DNA of 5,052 nucleotides from Candidatus Saccharimonadota bacterium (GTDB lineage: Bacteria; Patescibacteriota; Saccharimonadia; Saccharimonadales; UBA4665). Shown one piece after another: positions 1 through 5,052 of the stretch. Each line of letters starts with the position of its first letter. Position 1 is the stretch's first letter. The notes below the pieces were generated by a model. That model was not told the DNA's origin. It saw nothing but the letters and a program-made list of their open reading frames with translations, and made no database searches. The stretch covers positions 1 through 5,052 of the forward strand of contig JARIHB010000156.1 of the NCBI GenBank assembly GCA_029288515.1, written 5' to 3'. Both the position numbers and the translations under genes were made by a program.

Positions 1-345
1 TTTATTGAACAGCTTATGCCCGCTGCGTTTGCCAATCTCGTACCCCACCATATTGCCGATGATGGCGGCAGCGGTTAGTGCCAGTAGAGTAGTTGCCAGA
101 TGCAGCCTGCCTTGCGCTGCAAAAAACCCGGCCGCGAACAGCAGGGTATCACCCGGCAGGAAGAAGCCCGCCAGCAGGCCGGTCTCGGCAAAAATGGTCA
201 GCGCCAGGCCGATAATACCACCGGCTTCAAAAATGCGATCCACACTAAACACTTTTTGCAATACCACGAATGCCACGCCAACCGCCGCAACCGTAATACC
301 TACTTTGTATATTTTCCGCATCTGTTCAATTGTATCATCTTGCAT
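1..345 (-). CDS. DedA-family (VTT-domain) membrane protein, N-terminal part, cut by window edge
   Basis: Only the first 115 codons are present; the gene continues beyond base 1. DedA proteins are inner-membrane proteins linked to membrane-potential homeostasis and lipid flipping. The sequence shows the family's N-terminal signature: a hydrophobic segment at about residues 15-30, then FAETGL around E54, FFLPGD at 62-66 with D66, a hydrophobic stretch 67-78, IIGN at 95-98 and GYEIGKRSG at 101-109. The acidic residues E54 and D66 match the essential acidic pair known in E. coli YqjA. The ATG at 345 was chosen because a weak AAGAA lies upstream at usable spacing; an in-frame ATG at 321 would lose eight residues and has no visible ribosome binding site. 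It is divergent from rplY across a 58-bp gap. Family assignment is confident; the specific role is unknown. Confidence 0.85.
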   Translation of the reverse strand, partial: MQDDTIEQMRKIYKVGITVAAVGVAFVVLQKVFSVDRIFEAGGIIGLALTIFAETGLLAGFFLPGDTLLFAAGFFAAQGRLHLATTLLALTAAAIIGNMVGYEIGKRSGHKLFNK

Positions 346-354
346 TGTGTTTCT

Positions 355-369
355 TGGTATACTTATACC
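355..369 (+). promoter_or_regulatory. Extended -10 promoter element for rplY within a perfect inverted repeat
   Basis: TGG followed by TATACT (355-363) matches the extended -10 form TGnTATAAT with one mismatch. No good -35 lies 17 nt upstream, which extended -10 promoters can tolerate. Transcription would start near 370, giving a leader of about 34 nt. The element overlaps a perfect inverted repeat, GGTATA (356-361), CT, TATACC (364-369), so the opposite strand reads TATAAG and could serve as a -10 for the divergent DedA gene. Promoter function is inferred from sequence only. Confidence 0.45.
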
Positions 370-386
370 GATGGGCGATAGATAAA

Positions 387-395
387 AAGGAGAGG
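387..395 (+). promoter_or_regulatory. Strong Shine-Dalgarno of rplY
   Basis: AAGGAGAGG lies 8 nt before the ATG at 404. It is a near-perfect anti-Shine-Dalgarno match and fixes the rplY start. It is the strongest ribosome binding site in the window, as expected for a ribosomal protein gene. Confidence 0.85.
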
Positions 396-403
396 TACCC
401 CGC

Positions 404-1105
404 ATGCAAGAGATTTTATTAGAATTGGAAAAACGTGATGTAACCGGCAAAGCCGTAAAGCATCTGCGCGCCCAAGGGATTGTACCGGCCGTTATCCATG
501 ACCATGGCAAAGAGTCGGTACATGTGAGCGGTGAGTACGGCCCGCTGTTGAAGGCTTACATGGCCGCCGGCAAGCACCACCCCATTCAATTGAAGGCTGC
601 AGGCAAACAGTACACCGCACTGATTAAGTTCGCCGAATTCAGCCCCAAGAAGCACGAACTCCGCCACATAGTGTTCAACGCTGTAAAGGCCAATCAGAAA
701 GTAACCGCCGAAATCCCCGTCCACCTGAAGCTGGAGGAAGGTAATGAAGTTACGCCAGCGGAGCGGGCCGGCCTGGTGGTACTGCGCCAGCTGGAGGCTG
801 TCGAGGTAGAGGCCACTGCCAAGGAGTTGCCCGACGCCTTGTTCTTTGATGGTGAAAAACTGGCAGCAGTGGGTGACCACGCCACGGTCGCCGATCTGGT
901 AGTCCCGAAGGGTGTTACTGTTAAGACTGAGCCTGAACACCAGCTGGCAGCTGTCTTCGAGCCGAGCGCCCTACAGGCCGCTAACGATGCAGCCGGCGGT
1001 GATGCTGACGAAGAAGAAGCGACTGCCGACGTGGATGCCGGCGAAGCTGCCGAAGGTCTGGACGCTGAGAAGGCGGCCGAATCTGCCGAATCAAAAGAGG
1101 CTTAA
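404..1105 (+). CDS. rplY: Large-subunit ribosomal protein bL25, TL5/CTC type with acidic tail
   Basis: L25 binds 5S rRNA on the large ribosomal subunit; the long TL5/CTC form adds a second beta domain. The 233-residue protein has the N-terminal 5S-binding domain at about 1-95 (start LELEKRDVTGKAVKHLRAQG, PAV at 28-30, HGKE, HELRHIVF at 84-91), the CTC beta domain at about 98-187 (EIPVHL, AGLVVLRQLEAVEVEA, VADLVVPKGV), and an Ala/Asp/Glu-rich tail from about 190 to 233 with 15 acidic residues from D195 on. Two positions differ from the usual family pattern: the Tyr of PAVVYG is His32 and the Asp of HVDF is Val90. His88, Arg11 and Arg22 are kept. The start is set by a strong ribosome binding site. 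The gene is monocistronic in this window and faces the ABC operon tail to tail. The tail length lies within what CTC proteins show; its role is not known from sequence. Confidence 0.95.
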   Translation: MQEILLELEKRDVTGKAVKHLRAQGIVPAVIHDHGKESVHVSGEYGPLLKAYMAAGKHHPIQLKAAGKQYTALIKFAEFSPKKHELRHIVFNAVKANQKVTAEIPVHLKLEEGNEVTPAERAGLVVLRQLEAVEVEATAKELPDALFFDGEKLAAVGDHATVADLVVPKGVTVKTEPEHQLAAVFEPSALQAANDAAGGDADEEEATADVDAGEAAEGLDAEKAAESAESKEA

Positions 1106-1193
1106 GAGTTTGGGGCTCCCCGTAACCCCTGTTGCTACGCGCGCAGCGAGAGCTGTTTGAGCACGTGCAATAGAGGTGGAGGGGAGCCCACTC
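1106..1193. terminator. Long imperfect hairpin between convergent genes, probable two-way terminator or structured RNA
   Basis: The gap between the rplY stop and the ABC stop folds on itself. GAGT (1106-1109) pairs with ACTC (1190-1193), and GGGCTCCCC (1113-1121) pairs perfectly with GGGGAGCCC (1181-1189) across a 3-nt bulge. Inside, CCT (1128-1130) can pair with AGG (1174-1176), GTTGC (1131-1135) with GCAAT (1167-1171, one G-U), ACG (1137-1139) with CGT (1164-1166), and CAGC-GAGA-GCTG (1144-1155) forms a GNRA-capped tip. It sits where both genes need a stop. A T-run follows at 1200-1203 on plus, and TTTT at 1094-1097 (minus reading) on the other side, but neither is immediately next to the stem, so it is not a textbook intrinsic terminator. 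Confidence 0.5.
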
Positions 1194-1195
1194 AA

Positions 1196-2965
1196 TCAGT
1201 TTTCTAGGAATCCGCCGGATTGGTGGGCCCACAGTTTAGCGTAGGTGCCTTTTGTAGCTAGTAGTTGCTTGTGACTGCCCTCTTCGGTGATGCGTCCGTT
1301 TTCCAGTACCAGGATGCGGTCCATTTTCTGAATGGTACTCAGGCGGTGAGCAATAACGATGGCTGTGCGTTTTTGCATAAGCTGCCACAACGCGTCCTGG
1401 ATAAGCACTTCGCTCTCGCTGTCCAGTGCTGATGTAGCCTCGTCCAAAATAAGTATCGGAGCATTTTTGAGAATAGCCCGGGCGATAGCGATGCGCTGCC
1501 GCTGTCCGCCGCTGAGCTTGACGCCGCGCTCGCCGACAATGGTATCGTAGCCGTCAGATAATGAGTCGATGAAGTCGGCGGCATGGGCTGCACGGGCAGC
1601 GGCAGCAATTTTTTTATCGCTGGCCTCCGGATTGCCGTAGGCAATATTTTCGCGCACCGAACGGTGGAACATGAGCGGTTCCTGCGGCACATATGATATG
1701 GCTTGGCGCAGACTGGGCTGGGTGACTGCGGCGATATTTTGGCCGTCAATAGTGATGCTGCCGTCGTTAACGTCTTCGAAGCGCAGCAGCAGGCGGGTAA
1801 GGGTGGTTTTGCCGCCGCCGCTGGGGCCAACCAAACCAATTTTTTCACCAGGTTTGATATGCAGATTGAGCCCGGCAAACACCGTTTGTTCGCTGCGTTC
1901 ATTTTGGTAATTAAAGGTAACATTCTGCAGGTTAATAGCACCCTTAGAAGCCTGCAGGCGTTTAGCATCCGGTGTGTCGATTACCTCAGTTTGCTCCAAC
2001 ATATACTCCACCATCGGCAGCGCCATCAGGAAGCCATCTTCGATGCTGCGCAGCATCGTGTTGATGTCGAACAGCCGGTTACTGAGTGTGAGCGTAAAGG
2101 TGAACGCGAAGATGCCTACGCCCAATAGTGACGGATCTTTTTGCACAAGCATGTACGCCACATATACGAACAGCGCCTGCATAATGAGCAGCATCGCGAC
2201 CCGGTTGCTGCCTTTAGTGGCCGCAAGTGTCCAATCTCTGAGGCGCATGTCGCGCAGAACGCCGCTCAAACGGTAGTGCTCATGTGATTCGTCCGGCTCA
2301 CGGGCGAATGTTTTAACAGTTTGCACGTTAAGGATTGTGTCGGCCAGATGGGCAGTAAGATGTTTGGTGGCAACGAGCCGGTCTTTGCGCAGATTGGAAC
2401 GGCGCCGGCTTTCCAGCACGCCAGTGCCGACGGTAATCAGCGTTGTGAACAGTAAGAGTGATCCGAGCAGCAGCGATTCAGCAAGCACGATGATGACCCC
2501 GGTGATCATAACTACTACAAAGGGTACAAGCTGTACATACAGCCCGTTGGTAAGCTGTGAAAAGCCGGTAGGCAGGTCGATGGCGTCGGACACCAGTTTG
2601 CCACCGACGTTATTGTTATGGAAGCCGACGCTGCGGCGTAACAGCATGTCTAAACCCTGGCCTTGCAGCCGGCGCATGGTTTCGGCCTGGTAGCGCAGAT
2701 AGGCGACGAAACCGACGCGATTGGCTATAAAGCCAAGCAGTGCGACTACGCCAAAGGCAATAGCGTACGTCCTCACATGCGGGTCGGGGTGGCCCAGTGA
2801 AGCGAGTATCTTGCCGATGAATAGCGGAGCGACAGAGTTGAGCAATACAGAACCAATAGGGAACAGCAGACTGCCCCATAGCAGGATCCTGTTCCCCTGT
2901 AGGCTTGCCTGCCAGAACAGGTGGAGTGTCTCACGCTCAATAGAAACAGCTGGTTTGGATTTCAT
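1196..2965 (-). CDS. ABC exporter half-transporter (fused membrane and ATPase domains), second gene of pair
   Basis: This 589-residue protein has the standard MsbA/multidrug half-exporter layout. The membrane domain spans about 1-320 with six likely helices near 27-55, 64-90, 142-163, 166-185, 256-274 and 280-298. The ATPase domain follows, with A-loop Tyr353, Walker A GPSGGGKTT (380-388, K386), Q-loop Q428, signature LSGGQ (484-488), Walker B ILILDE (504-509, catalytic E509), D-loop SALD (512-515) and H-loop H540, so all motifs are intact. It uses ATP to move an unknown substrate, often a lipid or drug in this family, out across the membrane. The start is the ATG at 2965, with GAGGAA at 2970-2975 at good spacing; an upstream TTG at 2977 would overlap that site. 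It lies one base after the upstream exporter stop, so the two are co-transcribed and likely translationally coupled into a heterodimer. The C-terminus (YAKLWAHQSGGFLEN) closely matches its partner. Confidence 0.93.
   Translation of the reverse strand: MKSKPAVSIERETLHLFWQASLQGNRILLWGSLLFPIGSVLLNSVAPLFIGKILASLGHPDPHVRTYAIAFGVVALLGFIANRVGFVAYLRYQAETMRRLQGQGLDMLLRRSVGFHNNNVGGKLVSDAIDLPTGFSQLTNGLYVQLVPFVVVMITGVIIVLAESLLLGSLLLFTTLITVGTGVLESRRRSNLRKDRLVATKHLTAHLADTILNVQTVKTFAREPDESHEHYRLSGVLRDMRLRDWTLAATKGSNRVAMLLIMQALFVYVAYMLVQKDPSLLGVGIFAFTFTLTLSNRLFDINTMLRSIEDGFLMALPMVEYMLEQTEVIDTPDAKRLQASKGAINLQNVTFNYQNERSEQTVFAGLNLHIKPGEKIGLVGPSGGGKTTLTRLLLRFEDVNDGSITIDGQNIAAVTQPSLRQAISYVPQEPLMFHRSVRENIAYGNPEASDKKIAAAARAAHAADFIDSLSDGYDTIVGERGVKLSGGQRQRIAIARAILKNAPILILDEATSALDSESEVLIQDALWQLMQKRTAIVIAHRLSTIQKMDRILVLENGRITEEGSHKQLLATKGTYAKLWAHQSGGFLEN
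1317..1351. repeat. 35-bp exact match shared with 3088-3122 (ATPase H-loop region)
   Basis: These 35 bases are identical to 3088-3122. In both exporter genes they encode the region just after the H-loop His (RLSTIQKMDR). Identity extends through wobble positions, more than shared protein sequence requires, so it marks recent duplication or gene conversion between the paralogues. Confidence 0.85.
1825..1855. repeat. 31-bp exact match shared with 3596-3626 (just before Walker A)
   Basis: These bases are identical to 3596-3626 and encode KPGEKIGLVG, immediately before and into Walker A, in both exporters. The match includes silent positions and continues after a single mismatch. Confidence 0.85.
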
Positions 2966-2966
2966 A

Positions 2967-4769
2967 TTATTCCTCAATGAACCCGCCAGACTGGTGAGCC
3001 CACAGTTTGGCGTATGTTCCTTTCTTTTTCAGCAGTGATTGATGACTGCCCTGCTCTTTAATAACCCCATGGTCGAGCACGATAATCCGGTCCATTTTCT
3101 GAATGGTACTCAGGCGGTGAGCGATAATGATGGCCGTGCGGTTTTTCATCAGTTCCCATAAGGCGGTTTGAATGAGCTTTTCGCTTTCACTGTCTAGCGC
3201 CGATGTGGCTTCATCCAGAACCAGTATAGGCGCATCCTTTAAAAGCGCCCGGGCAATGGCAATCCTTTGCCGCTGTCCGCCGGATAGCTTCACGCCGCGC
3301 TCGCCAACCATCGTATTGTACCCGTCGGGCAGCGTGGTGATAAATTCGTCGGCATAGGCTTTCCGGGCGGCTGCTTTAACCTCAGTGTCGGTGGCGCCAG
3401 GTTTACCGTAGGCAATGTTTTCGCGGATTGAGCGGTGAAACAGCAATGGCTCCTGCGGCACGTAGGCGATAGCACGACGTAAGTCGTCCTGAGTGATGTG
3501 GGCGATATTTTGTCCGTCGATGGCTATACTGCCGCCATCTACATCGTTAAAGCGCAGTAATAGTTTAGTAAGTGTGGTTTTACCTGAGCCGGAGTGGCCA
3601 ACCAAACCAATTTTTTCACCAGGTTTAATATGCAGGTTCAGCTTGTTGAACAGGACATTTTCATCGCGTGAATCCGGATGGGTAAAGTCCATGTCCTGGA
3701 ACGCAATGCTGCCGCTGGTGATGCGTGCCGGCTCCGGCTGCAGCGGGTCGCGTATCTCCGGCGTCAGGCTAAGAATGCCGATCATATCCTGTGCGTCGCC
3801 CAAGGCGCGGTTATACGTGCGGAGAGTGTTAGTGCCGAAGTTCCACAGTTGCTGCGTGATAATGCCGGTGTAGGTAACTATCAAGAACACGGTGGACATA
3901 TCGGCATTGAACGTCATAACGCCAACCACAGCCATGGTAAGCGACAGTGCCAAAATCGTCGTATTCAGGCCGCCAAAAAATAACTGCTGCCTTTGACTGC
4001 CCCACATCATAGTAAGTAATCGGTGATGGGTAGTGTTGGTGAGCGCGTCAAACTGCTGTTGTTCGTATGGCGCGCCAGCAAAGCTTTTAATGGCCATCAC
4101 ATTAGTTACGGCATCGGCCAGATAACCGGTCTGTCTTGTTTCGGCGGTAGCTTGTTTGGCGCTGAGCTTGCGCACGCTGCGGCTTACATAGGCTGAGCTG
4201 ACAATGAAGAGTATGCTGAATAGCAAGAGTATAACGGCAAACTGCGGTGCCCGAGGCAGCAGAATAGTAGTCGCAAAGATGATTGACAATAGCATGGGCA
4301 AGGCCTGAAAAATAGTGGTGTCGGCCATGCGTATGTACGCGCCAAGTAATTTACTGCTTTGTGATACCAGCGAGCCGCCAAAGTTATTGGCATGGAAATT
4401 GGCGCTTTGGCTGAGCAGGTGATTGAACACACGTTGCGCTATATCCTGTTCCACGTTGCCCTCTAAGCGCCAGACGAGTGAATCGACAATCCGCCACATA
4501 ATCAGGCCGCCCGCAATGATGAGTCCGGCATAGGCGGCCAGTTGCGGCCCAAAGCTGCCCCATATATCGTGAGGGATAAAGTCATGTGTGCTCAGACGCT
4601 GAATGACGTATGCCATAATCAACGGCGGCAGCATGGAATTGATGAGAATAGTAAAGGGGCTTGCCACGAGTAGGCCGATAACCAGTTTTTTATGGCGCCA
4701 GGCAGCACGCCAGTAAAACCGGATTGTCTGCGCGGTAGTGGCAACGGGCGTTTGCCCCGGTGTGCTCAT
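2967..4769 (-). CDS. ABC exporter half-transporter (fused membrane and ATPase domains), first gene of pair
   Basis: This 600-residue protein is paralogous to its downstream neighbour. Six likely membrane helices lie near 29-58, 75-97, 150-170, 175-195, 264-286 and 290-312. The ATPase domain has Walker A GHSGSGKTT (391-399, K397), Q-loop Q439, ERG X-loop region (490-492), LSGGQ (495-499), Walker B ILVLDE (515-520, catalytic E520), SALD (523-526) and H551. The A-loop position that is normally aromatic appears to be His364 (DFTHPD), unlike Tyr353 in the partner. Both proteins keep a catalytic Glu and a consensus signature, so neither ATP site looks degenerate, unlike many heterodimeric exporters. 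The ATG at 4769 has GGAG 7 nt upstream. It is the first gene of the two-gene operon, driven by the promoter at 4885-4913. MsbA-like lipid or multidrug export is the usual family role; the substrate is not determinable here. Confidence 0.93.
   Translation of the reverse strand: MSTPGQTPVATTAQTIRFYWRAAWRHKKLVIGLLVASPFTILINSMLPPLIMAYVIQRLSTHDFIPHDIWGSFGPQLAAYAGLIIAGGLIMWRIVDSLVWRLEGNVEQDIAQRVFNHLLSQSANFHANNFGGSLVSQSSKLLGAYIRMADTTIFQALPMLLSIIFATTILLPRAPQFAVILLLFSILFIVSSAYVSRSVRKLSAKQATAETRQTGYLADAVTNVMAIKSFAGAPYEQQQFDALTNTTHHRLLTMMWGSQRQQLFFGGLNTTILALSLTMAVVGVMTFNADMSTVFLIVTYTGIITQQLWNFGTNTLRTYNRALGDAQDMIGILSLTPEIRDPLQPEPARITSGSIAFQDMDFTHPDSRDENVLFNKLNLHIKPGEKIGLVGHSGSGKTTLTKLLLRFNDVDGGSIAIDGQNIAHITQDDLRRAIAYVPQEPLLFHRSIRENIAYGKPGATDTEVKAAARKAYADEFITTLPDGYNTMVGERGVKLSGGQRQRIAIARALLKDAPILVLDEATSALDSESEKLIQTALWELMKNRTAIIIAHRLSTIQKMDRIIVLDHGVIKEQGSHQSLLKKKGTYAKLWAHQSGGFIEE
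2970..2975 (-). promoter_or_regulatory. Shine-Dalgarno inside the end of the upstream ABC gene (translational coupling)
   Basis: On the minus strand GAGGAA encodes the final Glu-Glu of the first exporter and doubles as the ribosome binding site for the second: the GAGG core ends 6 nt before the ATG at 2965. The junction reads TAA-T-ATG, a one-base gap. This decides the start over the TTG at 2977 and suggests that terminating ribosomes help start the second subunit, which favours equal amounts of the two. Confidence 0.8.
3088..3122. repeat. 35-bp exact match shared with 1317-1351
   Basis: This is the second copy of the H-loop-region tract, in the upstream exporter gene, in the same orientation and about 1.77 kb away. 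Homologous pairing between the copies could in principle delete the segment between them and fuse the two genes. Confidence 0.85.
3596..3626. repeat. 31-bp exact match shared with 1825-1855
   Basis: This is the second copy of the pre-Walker A tract, in the upstream exporter gene. Its offset from the first copy (about 1.77 kb) matches that of the 35-bp tract, consistent with a tandem gene duplication. Confidence 0.85.
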
Positions 4770-4878
4770 ACGGGTACTCCGGCCCTACAAAACATAGGGT
4801 GGGTTACGATTAATATGACGGTGTTTGTCTTGGGCGATTTGTTAGGTTACGAAACAGGTATGATCAAATATAAATCAG
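4770..4878 (-). other. Leader of the ABC operon transcript
   Basis: This is the predicted 5' untranslated region, with no gene inside. It contains the 8-bp direct repeat GGTTACGA at 4802-4809 and 4845-4852, 43 bp apart, and the small hairpin next to the ribosome binding site. TGACGGT at 4816-4822 is inverted at 4896-4902 within the promoter spacer. I recognise no known riboswitch and see no intrinsic terminator in the leader. Confidence 0.4.
4777..4780 (-). promoter_or_regulatory. Shine-Dalgarno of the first ABC exporter gene, beside a small leader hairpin
   Basis: GGAG lies 7 nt before the ATG at 4769 and supports that start. Directly upstream in the transcript, CCCTA and TAGGG (4795-4799 and 4783-4787 on plus) can form a 5-bp hairpin with a 7-nt loop, ending 2 nt before the GGAG. 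Whether this affects translation is unknown. Confidence 0.7.
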
Positions 4879-4884
4879 ATGTAT

Positions 4885-4913
4885 ATTATAGCATGACCGT
4901 CAAGGCAAAACAA
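4885..4913 (-). promoter_or_regulatory. Sigma70-type promoter of the ABC exporter operon
   Basis: On the minus strand, TTGTTT (4913-4908), a 17-nt spacer and TATAAT (4890-4885) form a well-spaced promoter. A TGC directly before the -10 also makes it an extended -10. Transcription would start near 4878, leaving a leader of about 108 nt before the first exporter ATG. It is the best promoter match in the window. Confidence 0.75.
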
Positions 4914-4939
4914 TCTCCGGCTGGGTCCGGCAGCCCGGT

Positions 4940-4945
4940 TATAAT
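4940..4945 (+). promoter_or_regulatory. -10 box of uvrC, apparently giving a leaderless mRNA
   Basis: A perfect TATAAT ends 6 bases before the uvrC ATG, so transcription would start at or next to the A of the start codon. No purine-rich Shine-Dalgarno is convincing in the 15 bases before the ATG. No recognisable -35 sits 17 nt upstream (4917-4922). Leaderless expression is an inference. Confidence 0.5.
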
Positions 4946-4951
4946 AAAGAT

Positions 4952-5052
4952 ATGAACCAGTTATTGACTGACAAATTAAAGACGCTGCCTTCGCAGCCCG
5001 GCGTGTATTTTCATAAAGATGCCAGCGGCGAAATTATTTACGTGGGCAAGGC
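4952..5052 (+). CDS. uvrC: Excinuclease ABC subunit C, N-terminal fragment cut by window edge
   Basis: Thirty-three whole codons plus two bases are present. UvrC, with UvrA and UvrB, makes the two incisions of nucleotide excision repair in the cytoplasm; its N-terminal GIY-YIG domain makes the 3' cut. The visible residues show LPSQPGVYFHKD (12-23), the GVY forming the GIY half of the motif, and GEIIYVGKA (26-34), the IYVGKA forming the YIG half. The spacing and the LP..PGVY start are typical of UvrC rather than of small GIY-YIG homing nucleases. The ATG at 4952 places the motif at the usual distance from the N-terminus. It is divergent from the ABC operon. A Cho-like homologue cannot be fully excluded from 33 residues. 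Confidence 0.88.
   Translation, partial: MNQLLTDKLKTLPSQPGVYFHKDASGEIIYVGK

Noticed and set aside
5..385. Open frame on plus over the DedA region
   Set aside because: The opposite strand carries a clear DedA-family signature in its own frame. The plus frame has no recognisable domain and its ATG lacks a ribosome binding site.
419..940. Long open frame on minus inside rplY
   Set aside because: It is wholly antisense to a confident L25 gene and has no recognisable family or ribosome binding site, so it is a codon-composition shadow.
1113..1190. tRNA-like element (paired ends, about 78 nt)
   Set aside because: The ends pair like an acceptor stem, but there is no T-loop GGTTCRA motif, no proper T arm and no anticodon arm in the expected place on either strand.
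1106..1193. 4.5S/SRP RNA
   Set aside because: The long hairpin shape is similar, but the conserved SRP domain IV signature (GGAA loop with the asymmetric AGCA loop) is absent on both strands.
1106..1193. Small inverted-repeat transposable element (MITE)
   Set aside because: Ends are inverted repeats, but no convincing target-site duplication flanks them (only a shared AA) and no second copy is in the window.
2966..2977. TTG at 2977 as the start of the second ABC exporter
   Set aside because: It would overlap the upstream stop, and the GAGGAA Shine-Dalgarno fits the ATG at 2965 at normal spacing instead.
4770..4951. Riboswitch in the ABC operon leader
   Set aside because: The leader has only one weak 5-bp hairpin and an 8-bp direct repeat; no known aptamer core or terminator is recognisable.

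Overview
This looks like an ordinary bacterial chromosome segment with housekeeping and transport genes, roughly balanced base composition and short intergenic gaps. It holds five protein genes: two cut by the window edges and three complete. The standard genetic code fits, since the complete genes end in TAA or TGA with in-frame family homology up to the stop. The gene set and protein style (a CTC-type L25 with an acidic tail, paired MsbA-like exporters ending in HQSGGF, a compact UvrC start) made me think of a Candidatus Saccharibacteria/CPR genome. That is a weak, memory-based inference that cannot be proven from this window.

Layout. Bases 1-345 (minus) encode the N-terminal 115 residues of a DedA-family membrane protein. 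A 58-bp divergent gap (346-403) carries an extended -10 element inside a perfect GGTATA-CT-TATACC inverted repeat, and a strong ribosome binding site for the next gene. Bases 404-1105 (plus) encode ribosomal protein L25 (TL5/CTC type) with an acidic tail. The gap 1106-1195 between convergent genes is almost entirely one long imperfect hairpin, probably a two-way transcription stop. Bases 1196-2965 and 2967-4769 (both minus) are two full ABC exporter half-transporters in one operon, with the upstream gene at 2967-4769. They are separated by one base, and the second gene's Shine-Dalgarno lies in the first gene's last two codons. The gap 4770-4951 holds a well-formed sigma70-type promoter for the ABC operon, about 108 nt of leader, and a back-to-back promoter for uvrC. 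Bases 4952-5052 (plus) are the first 33 codons of uvrC.

How they work together. The two ABC proteins are sequence relatives with intact ATPase motifs and coupled translation, which suggests a heterodimeric exporter; the substrate cannot be read from sequence. The other genes are functionally unrelated neighbours (membrane homeostasis, ribosome, DNA repair). I found no mobile element, CRISPR array, tRNA or rRNA, and no clear new biological system. The points most worth a second look are the altered 5S-rRNA-contact residues in L25, the structured convergent intergenic region, the apparently leaderless uvrC promoter, and the near-identical DNA tracts shared by the two exporter genes.
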